Assembly: GCF_014652855.1 (NCBI RefSeq)
Contig: NZ_BMZP01000015.1
Location: forward strand, 48,253 to 112,252
Direction of reading: 5' to 3'
DNA: 64,000 bases
From: Novosphingobium pokkalii
GTDB taxonomy: Bacteria; Pseudomonadota; Alphaproteobacteria; Sphingomonadales; Sphingomonadaceae
A program made the position numbers and the translations under genes. The first letter of the stretch is position 1, and each line of letters opens with the position of its first letter. Below, in pieces: positions 52,506 through 61,126 of the stretch. The notes under the pieces were generated by a model. The model saw only the letters and a program-made list of their open reading frames with translations. It ran no database searches and was not told where the DNA came from.

Positions 52506-53111
52506 TCAGGTCAGTCCGTTGCCTTCGGCGTCTTCGGCGCGAAGCCCGCCGAGCCGCGCATTGAGGCGGCCGCGCGTGGCAAAGACCCAGCATACGATCA
52601 CTTCGTCACGGTTGGGCGCATCGTCGAACGAGACGCTCATCGTGTCGTAGTGCGATCGCACATAAAGGGCATCCTTGTGGCCGAACGGCACATCAAGAAT
52701 GGTGCCGGGCACCCCGCGCTTGCCGGTAGAGGGCACCCACGAGGCCCCGCCGCCCAGCGCATCGCGGATCGGGTTCGCGGCAGGATTGGTGAGCAGCGCG
52801 TTGCCGTGCTCGTATTCGCCATCGATCCCCACCAGAATCGCCTTGCCATAGCTTTCGATCGGCGCCCCACCCGTCAGCGCATTGATGCGCCGCCCGAATT
52901 CCACGCCGAGCACCGGCGAGGCCTCGATCCACGCCGAGAGATCCTCGACATAGTTGCCGGCATAGGGGTTCTTGATGCACGCGCCGATCATGTACTTGAT
53001 CAGCGGCGCGCCGTCGGCGGCGGCGCCGGTCTCGCCGGCAAGGATTTCCTCGACCTGGGTGAACCACTTGCGAATGTGGAAAGCGCCAAAGTTGGCGGCG
53101 TATCTGGTCAT
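52506..53111 (-). CDS. Amino acid synthesis family protein (PF06684/DUF1185)
   Basis: 201 residues. HIRKWFTQVEEILAG, ACIKNPYAGNYVEDLSAWI, LGVEFGRRINAL and AILVGIDGEYEHGNALLTNP are family hallmarks. The biochemical role of PF06684 is not established despite its name. Members recur in catabolic gene clusters. It lies in the reverse operon between the VOC gene (62 bp) and the hydrolase (2 bp). Confidence 0.82.
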   Translation of the reverse strand: MTRYAANFGAFHIRKWFTQVEEILAGETGAAADGAPLIKYMIGACIKNPYAGNYVEDLSAWIEASPVLGVEFGRRINALTGGAPIESYGKAILVGIDGEYEHGNALLTNPAANPIRDALGGGASWVPSTGKRGVPGTILDVPFGHKDALYVRSHYDTMSVSFDDAPNRDEVIVCWVFATRGRLNARLGGLRAEDAEGNGLT

Positions 53112-53173
53112 GACAACTCCCCTGGTTTTTTGTGTCTGCGGGCATCGCCCGGTTCAGGTCTGGGCCGGCGCGG

Positions 53174-53653
53174 TCACAGGGTGATCGGGTTCGCCTGGCC
53201 TTCGTTGCGGTTTAGCTCGGCCTGCGATGCGCCGCCCTCGAGCGGGACATTCTGGCAAAACACCTCGAGCATGTGGCCATCGGGATCGTAGAAATAGATG
53301 CCCACCGAAACGCCATGATCGAGGATTTCGGCGATCTCGACGCCGCGCTCGCGGAAGAAGGCGTAGTTGGCGCGCAGGTCTTCCATGTTGCACCCGGCCA
53401 TGGCCAGGCCGATGTGCTCGAACTCGCGGCCCTTGGCCTCCTTGCCGTTGGCGGTATCGGCTGCCGCCGGGAACAGGGCGATATCGTGGTCGCTCAGGCC
53501 AAAGCTGAGGAACACCCCACCCTTGTACGGCCCATCGCCGGCGCGCGCGGTGATCTTCATGTTGAGGATTTCGGCATACCAGCGGGCAGAGGCCTCGGGA
53601 TCCTTAACGAACAGGACGATATGCGCGATCCGCGCGACGTTAATGGGTGACAT
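53174..53653 (-). CDS. VOC superfamily protein (glyoxalase/extradiol dioxygenase fold)
   Basis: 159 residues, one two-module VOC domain. RIAHIVLFVKDPEASARWYAEIL carries metal ligand His11, FEHIGLAM a second His, and GIYFYDPDGHMLEVFC the Glu. The ligand set is complete for a metal-dependent enzyme; ring dioxygenase, lyase or epimerase all possible. The ATG at 53653 overlaps the end of the BNR-propeller gene by 14 bp. Confidence 0.85.
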   Translation of the reverse strand: MSPINVARIAHIVLFVKDPEASARWYAEILNMKITARAGDGPYKGGVFLSFGLSDHDIALFPAAADTANGKEAKGREFEHIGLAMAGCNMEDLRANYAFFRERGVEIAEILDHGVSVGIYFYDPDGHMLEVFCQNVPLEGGASQAELNRNEGQANPITL

Positions 53654-54674
53654 GCGGCAACCCCAGGTCTGAGGGAACGGACGGCAGCCAGGCGAGGCCG
53701 GTAATCTCGTTGAACTCGCGCCATTCCTTGGCCCAGGTGCGGCCGCCGTCAACGCTGCGATAGAGATAGCCGAACTTGCTCGCGGCGAGTTGGAAATCGG
53801 GATCGCTGGGATGCGAGCCGAACGCCCACAGGCACGAGTTCGACGGATGGTCGAGCGCGGCCCTGGTCCAGGTTTCGCCGGCATCGTCAGACAGCAGGAT
53901 CGCCGCCGTCGTGCCCGGGGTGCCGTCGCCGATGCCCACGGCCAGTTGACGGTTGCTGCCGGGGCGGCGCAACAGCACGCGCGAATACCGCAGGCCCCAG
54001 GTCTCCTTGGCCGGCTGACGCGTCCAGGTCTGGCCGCCGTCGGTCGAGCGGTAGAGCGCGATGACGGTCAGTGCGAGGTGGACGGTGCTGCCGTCGTCCT
54101 GCGGCAGGACCATGATGTCGTGCAGGTCGGAATTGCCACCGAAATCGGACCACGTGGTGTCGATGCGCGTCCAGCTGTCGCCGCCGTCGCGGCTGCGATA
54201 GAGGCCGCCTTCCTCGATCCCCGCCCAGACGTCGTCGGCATCGCGCGGATCGACTGCCAGCGCCAACATGCGTGGGCGGTTAACCCCGGCGCAGAACTCG
54301 GGCATTTCCAGGCTGGTGCGCTCCCAGGTCTGCCCGCCATCGCGCGAGCGGAAGAAGATCGCCAATGACGGGGCGCCGGTGCCGGCATACATCACCAGCG
54401 GATCGCTGTCGCTGACCACCAGCTTCCACACCGCAAGCCCGTTGAGCGCGCAGTCGATGCGGCGCCAGTGCACGCCGCAGTCGGCGCTGTAGAACAGTCC
54501 CTTTTCCGCTCCGGCGAAAACGCCGTCGGGATTGCGCGGGTCCACCACGAGGCAGCGCACGCGATCGTCGTATTCCAGATCCTGGCCAATGTTGATGCGA
54601 TACCACGACTTGCCGTTGTCGTGGCTGCGCATGACGGCCTGGCCGTCGGTGCTCACGATGAGAGTCTTGCCCAT
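53640..54674 (-). CDS. Cytoplasmic seven-Asp-box beta-propeller (BNR/sialidase-like)
   Basis: 344 residues without a signal peptide. Seven Asp-boxes can be read in order: SHDNGKSW, SADCGVHW, SRDGGQTW, SRDGGDSW, STDGGQTW, SDDAGETW and SVDGGRTW, one per blade, which predicts a seven-bladed propeller. Similar folds occur in photosystem II stability factor-like and sialidase-like proteins, usually extracellular. No catalytic residues recognised. Being inside a catabolic operon and apparently cytosolic it may be a lactonase-like or scaffold protein. The ATG at 54674 is the first Met of the conserved part. Confidence 0.8.
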   Translation of the reverse strand: MGKTLIVSTDGQAVMRSHDNGKSWYRINIGQDLEYDDRVRCLVVDPRNPDGVFAGAEKGLFYSADCGVHWRRIDCALNGLAVWKLVVSDSDPLVMYAGTGAPSLAIFFRSRDGGQTWERTSLEMPEFCAGVNRPRMLALAVDPRDADDVWAGIEEGGLYRSRDGGDSWTRIDTTWSDFGGNSDLHDIMVLPQDDGSTVHLALTVIALYRSTDGGQTWTRQPAKETWGLRYSRVLLRRPGSNRQLAVGIGDGTPGTTAAILLSDDAGETWTRAALDHPSNSCLWAFGSHPSDPDFQLAASKFGYLYRSVDGGRTWAKEWREFNEITGLAWLPSVPSDLGLPHVTH

Positions 54675-54735
54675 GGTCGGTTCCCTGATTGAAGACGTTA
54701 AGTTGACGCAGCGTGCTGGTGGAGCGAGGCTCTGC

Positions 54736-56262
54736 TCAGCTGAGGTTGACCCACACGCTCTTGGTCTCGCTGTAGAGTTCCATGGCCTGGCGCCCGTGCT
54801 CGCGGCCCCAGCCCGACTGCTTGAAGCCGCCGAACGGGGTGGCGTTGTCGACCATGTTGAAGCAGTTGACCCAGACCGTGCCGGCCTTGACGGCTGCGGC
54901 AAGGCGATGCCCCTGGCGGATGTCGTTGGTCCAGATGCCTGCCGAAAGGCCGAAGTCGGAATCGTTGGCCTGTGCCACCAGGTCGTCGGCATCGCTCCAT
55001 GACAGCGCGCTCAGCACCGGGCCGAAGATCTCCTCGCGCACCACGCGCATGTCGCGCCCGGCGCCGCGCAGGATCGTCGGTTCGAAGAAGAAGCCTTCGC
55101 CGTGGGCGGCAGGCCGACCGCCGCCGATCATCACCTCGGCGCCCTCCGCCTGGCCGATCTCGACATAGGAGGCCACGCGGTCCCACTGCTCCTGCGAGAC
55201 CAGCGGCCCGAAGTTGACGCCAGCATCAAGGCCGTTGCCGATCGTCAGCTTGGCTGCCTCGGCAGCGATGCGGTCGAGCAGTTCGTCGTGGATCGCGGCG
55301 TGGGCATAGAGGCGCGAGCCGGCAGTGCAAGTCTGGCCCTGGTTGAAGAAGATGCCCGCCGCGATCGAAGCTGCGGCAACGCCGAGATCGGCATCGGGCA
55401 AAACGATCTGCGGCGACTTGCCACCCAGTTCCAGGCTCACCTTCTTGAGGTTGCCGGTGGCACCGCGCACGATCGCCTTGCCCACCTCGGTCGATCCGGT
55501 GAAGGCCACCTTGGCGACCCCGGGGTGCGCGACCAGTGCCGCACCCGCTTCGCCAAAGCCGGTGATGACGTTGAACACGCCTGCGGGAATACCGGCTTCG
55601 AGCGCCAGCTCGGCCAGGCGCAGTGCGGTCAGTGGCGTCTGTTCGGCCGGCTTGAGGATGACGGTGCAGCCCGCTGCCAGCGCGGGCGCCACCTTCCATG
55701 CCGCCATCGACATCGGATAGTTCCACGGCACGATCAGACCGCACACGCCGACCGGCTCGCGCGTGGTGTAATTGAGGATGCGCGCACCGCTGCGCGGCGA
55801 AACCGGCAGCGTCTCGCCGCCGAACTTGGTGGTCCAACCCGCAAAGTAGCGGAAGGTCTTGATCGACCCTTCGATCTCGACCCAGCGCGTGAGCGAGGCG
55901 GGCTTGCCGTTATCGATGCACTCCAGCACTGCCAGTTCATCGGCCTCGCGCTCGATCAGGTCGGCCAGGCGATAGAGCAACTGCCCGCGATCGTAGGCGC
56001 TCATCGCCGCCCACGCGGGATTGACCAGCGCGCGGCGCGCGGCGGCCACGGCGACATCGACGTCGGCCGCCCCGCCCTCGGCGACCTGGCAGATCGTGCG
56101 GCCCGTCGCCGGGTTCTCGGTGGCAAAAGTCTTGCCAGACAGCGCAGGAACCGCGCGTCCGTCGATGATGAGGCCGCGCGGCGCCGGCGCGAGGGCAGCG
56201 GCCAGGCGGTCGGCCGTCTGGCGTGCGGTTTCGGCGATGGGGGCGGTGGACTGGCTCGACAT
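54736..56262 (-). CDS. Aldehyde dehydrogenase, copy 3 (promoter-proximal in reverse operon)
   Basis: 508 residues. LIVPWNYPMSMAAWKVAPALAAGC, ELGGKSPQIVLPDADL and catalytic Cys in NQGQTCTAGSR are intact; C-terminal FGGFKQSGWGREHGRQAMELYSETKSVWVNL fits the betaine/aryl aldehyde dehydrogenase group. First gene of a reverse run of ten genes to 46691. Start ATG at 56262 after GGGGAG. Its promoter region is shared with the hydratase and contains a TTGTTG-type palindrome. Confidence 0.9.
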   Translation of the reverse strand: MSSQSTAPIAETARQTADRLAAALAPAPRGLIIDGRAVPALSGKTFATENPATGRTICQVAEGGAADVDVAVAAARRALVNPAWAAMSAYDRGQLLYRLADLIEREADELAVLECIDNGKPASLTRWVEIEGSIKTFRYFAGWTTKFGGETLPVSPRSGARILNYTTREPVGVCGLIVPWNYPMSMAAWKVAPALAAGCTVILKPAEQTPLTALRLAELALEAGIPAGVFNVITGFGEAGAALVAHPGVAKVAFTGSTEVGKAIVRGATGNLKKVSLELGGKSPQIVLPDADLGVAAASIAAGIFFNQGQTCTAGSRLYAHAAIHDELLDRIAAEAAKLTIGNGLDAGVNFGPLVSQEQWDRVASYVEIGQAEGAEVMIGGGRPAAHGEGFFFEPTILRGAGRDMRVVREEIFGPVLSALSWSDADDLVAQANDSDFGLSAGIWTNDIRQGHRLAAAVKAGTVWVNCFNMVDNATPFGGFKQSGWGREHGRQAMELYSETKSVWVNLS

Positions 56263-56406
56263 GATACTCCCCTCGGTCTCGCCTGTGGCGGCGATCGTGT
56301 GATGCAGCAGACCCGCGGCGGCGTGGTGACCGCACCGGGCGAATCTGGCTTGGACGTGAGCTAACCCAACTTCATTGCGTAAACAATACTAGATTTTCAA
56401 AGTTTG

Positions 56407-56426
56407 TTGTTGCATATGTGCGACAA
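56407..56426. promoter_or_regulatory. TTGTTG-type palindromic operator in divergent promoter
   Basis: TTGTTG, 8 bp, CGACAA; 16 of 20 positions are symmetric. Same half-site and spacer as the receptor 2 operator at 12881-12900. It lies in the 210-bp gap between the reverse aldehyde dehydrogenase operon and the forward hydratase, so it could control both. The rest of 56263-56472 holds an AT-rich promoter-like stretch near 56375-56405. Confidence 0.6.
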
Positions 56427-56472
56427 TGAAGCGGCGGCGGCAAAACGAGTCCGATCGCCCGGGGAGAACTCC

Positions 56473-57243
56473 ATGCCGATTGGCGACCTTTCGCTGGCGC
56501 AGGCCCTGCTTGCCGCGCGCCGCTCCACCACCCCAGCCGCAGTGCCGGCCGATGACGTGCCAGTGGCGCAGGCTTATGCGACGCAGCGCGCCGTCCATGT
56601 CGCGCTTACGCTGCCGGTGATGGTGTGGAAGCTGGGGTTGACCAGCGAGGGTGCCCGCATGGCCCATGGCGCGCACGAACCGGCGGTGGGCCGGCTGCCC
56701 GCCAGCGACATCTTCTGCAACCATGGCACCATCGATTTTTGCGGCGACGAGATGTTTGCCGAGGCCGAACTGGTATTCGAGCTGGGCGAAGACCTGCCGC
56801 CGCGCGCGCAGGCCTATACGCGCGCCGAGGTTGCCGCCGCGCTCAAGGGCGTATGGGCCGGCATCGAGATCGTGCGCACGCGCTTCGAGCACAGCGACCT
56901 GCCACTCGGCCTGCTCATCGCAGACAACGTCATGGGCTATGGCCTGGTATTGGGCGACCGGCTCGCGACGGGCTGGGAAGCGCGCTTTGCCGCCATGCCG
57001 GTGACGCTCACGCTCGATGCGGATGCACCGGTGGCGGGATCGACCGACCGCGTCATGGGCGATCCGCTCGATGCGCTGGTTTGGCTCGCCAACTGGCTCT
57101 GTGTCCATGGCGAGGGCGGGCTGCGCGCCGAGCAACTCGTGGCGGCCGGTAGCTGTACCGGGGTCACGGAAATCCATCGCGGCGACACGATCGTCGCCGC
57201 CTTCGACCAAGCCGGGATCGCCAGGGTGGTCTTGTCCGCCTGA
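56473..57243 (+). CDS. 2-oxopent-4-enoate hydratase-like protein (MhpD/FAH superfamily)
   Basis: 256 residues, usual MhpD length. WKLGLTSEGARMAHG, ASDIFCNHGTIDF, the metal-binding EAELVFELGEDLP and GVWAGIEIVRTRFE follow the hydratase pattern. These Mg- or Mn-dependent enzymes hydrate 2-hydroxy-dienoates from meta-cleavage of catechols, or decarboxylate 4-oxalocrotonate. ATG at 56473 after GGGGAG; an in-frame ATG earlier overlaps the operator. 34 bp ahead of an SDR gene in the same operon. Confidence 0.87.
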   Translation: MPIGDLSLAQALLAARRSTTPAAVPADDVPVAQAYATQRAVHVALTLPVMVWKLGLTSEGARMAHGAHEPAVGRLPASDIFCNHGTIDFCGDEMFAEAELVFELGEDLPPRAQAYTRAEVAAALKGVWAGIEIVRTRFEHSDLPLGLLIADNVMGYGLVLGDRLATGWEARFAAMPVTLTLDADAPVAGSTDRVMGDPLDALVWLANWLCVHGEGGLRAEQLVAAGSCTGVTEIHRGDTIVAAFDQAGIARVVLSA

Positions 57244-57277
57244 TCCCATCATCATGCATTTCACGAGGAGATCTAAC

Positions 57278-58081
57278 ATGAACCTGGAACTGGGCCTTGC
57301 GGGCAAGGTCGCCGTCATCACCGGGGGCGGCGTGGGCATCGGCAAGGAAACCGCGCGCAAGCTGGCGCTGGCTGGCGCCAAAGTGGTGATCGCGGCGCGC
57401 ACTGCCGCCAAGCTCGAAGCGGCCGCGGCCGAACTGCGCGAAGCGACCGGCGGCGAGATCATTGCCGTACCCACCGACACCACGTCGTGGGAATCGGTCC
57501 AGGCACTCGTCGCGACCGCCGTGGCGCGCTTTGGTGACGTGCACATCCTCGTCAACTGCGCCGCCGCACCAGGCGGTCTGGTGCGCAACGCGATCGAGCT
57601 GGCGGACGAGGACGCGCTCATGCTTGACCTCAACACCAAATTGTTCGGCTACTTTCGCGCTGCCAAGGCCTGCGTGCCGCATATGCGCAAGGCCGGGTGG
57701 GGCCGCATCGTCAATGTCGGCGGTCTCACCGCGCGCTGCACAGAGGCGCTGTCGGGCATGCGCAACACTGCGCTGGTCCACTTCACCAAGACGCTTTCGG
57801 ACGAAGTGGGACGCGACGGCATCACCGTCAACATCATTCACCCCGGCGTCACCCGCACCGAACACATCGAGGAATGGTTTGCCGAAATGGCAGCCGAGGA
57901 AGGCACCACGTTCGATGCCATCGTCGAGCGCGAGGCCGCCGGCCCCGCCGCGGTCAAGCGCATGCTCGAAGTGGCCGAAGTGGCCGACCCGATCGTGTTC
58001 TTGTGCTCGCAGTTGGGCAGCGGCATCACTGGCGAGTCGATCGCGGTCGACGGCGGCCTTTCGCGCGCGGTGTTCCTCTGA
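57278..58081 (+). CDS. Atypical short-chain dehydrogenase, copy 2 (YxxxK absent)
   Basis: 267 residues. GKVAVITGGGVGIGKETARKL is a normal cofactor motif, but the active-site stretch is NVGGLTARCTEALSGMRNTALVHFTK: Ser and Asn occupy the Tyr and Lys positions and Gly replaces the catalytic Ser, just as in the protein at 49180. The rest (NIIHPGVTRTEHIEEWF, GITGESIAVDGGLSRAVFL) is intact. Closely related to that protein, so they may have related substrates. The ATG follows GAGGAG. A hairpin terminator follows. Confidence 0.86.
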   Translation: MNLELGLAGKVAVITGGGVGIGKETARKLALAGAKVVIAARTAAKLEAAAAELREATGGEIIAVPTDTTSWESVQALVATAVARFGDVHILVNCAAAPGGLVRNAIELADEDALMLDLNTKLFGYFRAAKACVPHMRKAGWGRIVNVGGLTARCTEALSGMRNTALVHFTKTLSDEVGRDGITVNIIHPGVTRTEHIEEWFAEMAAEEGTTFDAIVEREAAGPAAVKRMLEVAEVADPIVFLCSQLGSGITGESIAVDGGLSRAVFL

Positions 58082-58100
58082 TGCAGCGACGGTAAAGGAT

Positions 58101-58131
58101 GCCGGGGTGCGGCCTGCTGCCGCGCCCCGGC
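58101..58131. terminator. Hairpin terminator after SDR
   Basis: 13-bp stem GCCGGGGTGCGGC / GCCGCGCCCCGGC with one G-U pair and a 5-nt loop, between the convergent SDR and MFS genes. Confidence 0.82.
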
Positions 58132-58233
58132 TCTCCCGTTTCTGCTACCCAAACAGAGCGACGCGGCCGGGCCGCCGATTGCTCAGCAGGCCGAACGCTC
58201 GTCAGGGCGGTCGTTCGTCAGGCCGATGGCTCG

Positions 58234-59421
58234 TCAGGCAGGACGCCGCCGCCGCTCGGCGCGAATGGTCAGCACGGTGACGGCGATGCTCGCCGCCAGG
58301 ATCGCGCTATTGGCATAGATCATCGGTGCGAACGAGCCGCTGGCCAGCGTGGTGGCGGCGGCTGCAGGGCCAAGGCCGGTGCCGAATGTCTGGATGGAGC
58401 CCATTGCGCATACCACCCGCCCGCGCAGGCACGCCTCGGCACAGATGCCCGAAAGCAACGGTTGCGCAAAGTTCCAGCAGAACTGCAGCAGCACGACTGC
58501 TACCACGAAGCCGGTCGCCGCGACCCGCCCGTCAAACATCAGGAAGCTGACGATGCCTGCCGCGCCGCTCAGCAGCAACGGCCACACCCGGCCCCACCGG
58601 CGCGGCAGCATGCCGGCGAGCGCAGCCCCGGCAACGCCCGCCATCGTGCCGATCGAGAGGCCGGTGGCGATGACCCCAGGCGCAATGGCGTGGGCCATGC
58701 CGATCCGCTCGGAATAGCTCCACATCGCCCCCAGCGCGAAGAAGAACAGGAACACGCCGAGCAGAGCACCGCTTGCCAGCCGCATGTCGAGCCGGCCAGC
58801 CCCGGCGAAGATGTCGGTTTCATCGACGCTGCCTTCTGGGAACCAGCGTACGCCCAGCGCCACTGGCACCACGACCAGCGCATTGGCGAGGAACAACGTG
58901 GCGGGCGAGACTGCCGCCTGCAGAGCGGGCAGGCTGTAGAGCAGCGCCGAGCTGCACAGCGCGCCCACCACGAGATAGATCGAGAATGCGCGGTCAGGAT
59001 TGGCGGCACGGCCAAGCGCGGCAAAGGCAAAGCCCACTGCGATCCCCTCACCCGCTCCCGCCACCACCCGCGCCGCGGCCATCGCGACAAAGCCCGTGGC
59101 GAGCGCGGTCAGGATATTGCCGGCGATCACCAGCGCCAGGCCGATACTCACCGCAAGACGCCAGGGCACCCGCGCCAAAAGGAACGTGCTGAGGCCGATG
59201 GTCACGCCCATCGCGTTGATGTCAAACGCGGCGAGATAGCCGAGCTGGTCGTTGTCGAACCCGGTCTTTTGCGCGATTACCGCCAGAAAGCCGGGCGTCA
59301 CGAAAATCACGAAGGCGCCGATCAGCCCGACCAGCACCGCGCTGACCTGTCCCGCCGGGGTCAGCCGGCGCGCGCCACGTTCGGCCTGCGCCATGCCCTC
59401 GATTGCGGTCTTGAATTCCAT
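58234..59421 (-). CDS. MFS transporter
   Basis: 395 residues with about 12 membrane segments (VSAVLVGLIGAFVIFVTPGFLAVIAQ, INAMGVTIGLSTFLLARVPWRLA, VAMAAARVVAGAGEGIAVGFAFAALG and so on). A small MFS permease for organic solutes; direction and substrate unknown. Separate from the aminotransferase by a strong hairpin, so it has its own promoter or relies on readthrough. Start ATG 59421 after GGGAGGGG. Confidence 0.87.
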   Translation of the reverse strand: MEFKTAIEGMAQAERGARRLTPAGQVSAVLVGLIGAFVIFVTPGFLAVIAQKTGFDNDQLGYLAAFDINAMGVTIGLSTFLLARVPWRLAVSIGLALVIAGNILTALATGFVAMAAARVVAGAGEGIAVGFAFAALGRAANPDRAFSIYLVVGALCSSALLYSLPALQAAVSPATLFLANALVVVPVALGVRWFPEGSVDETDIFAGAGRLDMRLASGALLGVFLFFFALGAMWSYSERIGMAHAIAPGVIATGLSIGTMAGVAGAALAGMLPRRWGRVWPLLLSGAAGIVSFLMFDGRVAATGFVVAVVLLQFCWNFAQPLLSGICAEACLRGRVVCAMGSIQTFGTGLGPAAAATTLASGSFAPMIYANSAILAASIAVTVLTIRAERRRRPA

Positions 59422-59452
59422 CTGCCCCTCCCTGGACGACGTGGAACCGCGC

Positions 59453-59490
59453 GGCGGGGACGGTGCACCAAGCTGTGCGCCGTCCCCGCC
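59453..59490. terminator. Hairpin terminator after aminotransferase
   Basis: 11-bp perfect stem GGCGGGGACGG / CCGTCCCCGCC, extended inward by GCAC/GTGC, between two reverse genes. Confidence 0.78.
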
Positions 59491-59508
59491 CCGGGTTGGC
59501 CTGTGGGG

Positions 59509-60873
59509 TCAGCCGGGCAACACATCCTCCACCGCGGCGCCGAAGCGATCGACGATGGCATCGGCATCGGCGCGGGTGATCACCAACGGCGGGGCAAAGA
59601 CCAGCGTATCGCCCAGCGCACGGGTGATCAGCCCGCGATTGGCTGCGGCCTTGAGCACCTGGCGACCGGTGCGGTTGGCCATGGGCAGCGCTTCCTTGGT
59701 GCCGCGATCATGCACCAGTTCGATGCCCAGCATCAATCCCTTGCCGCGAATGTCGCCGACATGGGGGTGCTGGCCAAGCCGGTCGCGCATCGCCTGGAGC
59801 ATGTAGGGCCCCACATCGGCTACGTTATCCACCACCTTGAGGTCATCGATCAGCTTGAGCGCGGCAAGCGCCGCGGCGGCGCCGACCGGGTGTGCCGAAT
59901 AGGTGTAGCCGTGGCCAAACAGCCCGGCCTTGCCTGCCTCGCTCTCGATCACGTCCCAGACCTTGGGCGAGATGTAGCACACCGACATCGGGAAGTAGCC
60001 CGAGGTCACGCCCTTTGCCGAGGTGATGAGGTCGGGCTCGTAGCCATAGGTCTGGCTGCCCCAGTAGGTGCCGAGACGGCCGAAGCCAGAGACCACCTCA
60101 TCGGCGACGAGCAGGATGTCATGCTTCTTGAGGATGGGGCAGATCGCCTCGAAATAGCCTTCTGGCGGCGGGATCAGCCCGCCAGCCCCCATCACCGCCT
60201 CGGCAAAGAACGCCGCGATGGTGTCGGCGCCTTCGCGCTCGATCAGATCCTCGAGTTCCTGGGCAAGCTGCTGCGAGAACGCCCGCTCGGTCATGCCCTC
60301 GGGTGCCTTGCGATAGTAATAGGGCGCGCTGACGTGAAGGATCGGGCCTTTTGGCAGGTCGAACAGCGTGTGCATGCCCGGCAGCCCGGTCAGGCTGGCC
60401 GTGGCCACGCCCGAACCATGGTAGGCGTTCCAGCGGGCGATGATCTTCTTCTTCTCGGGCTTGCCTCGCAGGTTGTTATAATACCACACGAGCTTGAGCT
60501 GGGTTTCGTTGGCATCGCTGCCCGATGCGCCGAAGAACACGCGAGACATCGGCACCGGCGCACGCTGCAGCAGGGCCTCGGCGCATTCGGCGACAACGTC
60601 GCTGCTCATGCCGTTGAACGTGTGGAAGAACGACAGGCGCTCGCTCTGCCGGGCGATCGCCTCGGTAATCTCACGGCGCCCATAACCGAGGTTGACGCAC
60701 CACAGGCCGGCCATCCCGTCGATATATTCGCGCCCGTCAACATCGCGCACGTGAATGCCCGAACCGCTTTCCATGACCGTGGGCCCTTCGGCCATAAGAT
60801 CGGTGATCGCGGTGAATGGGTGGAATTGGCTGCGCTGGTCGCGCAGGGCCGCTTGGGAAAGCTGGCTGACCAT
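59509..60873 (-). CDS. Class III (omega) aminotransferase
   Basis: 454 residues. HPFTAI, GLWCVNLGYGRREI, FFGASGSDANETQLKLVWYY, VADEVVSGFGRLG and the PLP lysine in LITSAKGVTSGYFPM (Lys287) define the family. Uses PLP to move an amino group between an amine or amino acid and pyruvate or a 2-oxo acid. Could feed IorAB or the aldehyde dehydrogenases. Divergent from the LysR regulator with a symmetric site in between. ATG 60873 after GGGAG. Confidence 0.9.
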   Translation of the reverse strand: MVSQLSQAALRDQRSQFHPFTAITDLMAEGPTVMESGSGIHVRDVDGREYIDGMAGLWCVNLGYGRREITEAIARQSERLSFFHTFNGMSSDVVAECAEALLQRAPVPMSRVFFGASGSDANETQLKLVWYYNNLRGKPEKKKIIARWNAYHGSGVATASLTGLPGMHTLFDLPKGPILHVSAPYYYRKAPEGMTERAFSQQLAQELEDLIEREGADTIAAFFAEAVMGAGGLIPPPEGYFEAICPILKKHDILLVADEVVSGFGRLGTYWGSQTYGYEPDLITSAKGVTSGYFPMSVCYISPKVWDVIESEAGKAGLFGHGYTYSAHPVGAAAALAALKLIDDLKVVDNVADVGPYMLQAMRDRLGQHPHVGDIRGKGLMLGIELVHDRGTKEALPMANRTGRQVLKAAANRGLITRALGDTLVFAPPLVITRADADAIVDRFGAAVEDVLPG

Positions 60874-60964
60874 CGAATTTCTCCCTTGTCTGCGTCATGC
60901 GCGGTCCGCGCCGCGAATCAAGCGCTCATGTGGCGTAGCACGTCCTCGCCGAAAGGATTCATAA

Positions 60965-60990
60965 ACGCAACAGTAATACTTAATTTGCGT
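60965..60990. promoter_or_regulatory. Inverted repeat, LysR-type site
   Basis: ACGCAA, 14 bp, TTGCGT: perfect 6-bp arms in the 253-bp gap between the reverse aminotransferase and the forward LysR gene. Position and symmetry suit a LysR autoregulatory and activation site. Nothing coding in the gap. Confidence 0.5.
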
Positions 60991-61126
60991 CATCTTTTTC
61001 GTTTGGACAACAATTCCGCGCAGCGGGTGCAGACAGGCCGCGCCAGGATCGCTATGCTGGGCCAACACGCCCGTGACGGTGATGGGACGCATTGACACGG
61101 GCAGGCGTGTGGCAGAGGGAGCAGGC

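Noticed and set aside
58099..61095. Very long forward open frame (998 codons) over the MFS and aminotransferase genes
   Set aside because: It is antisense to two well-conserved genes, has low-complexity Arg/Ala/His-rich translation and no domain; a GC-rich shadow frame.
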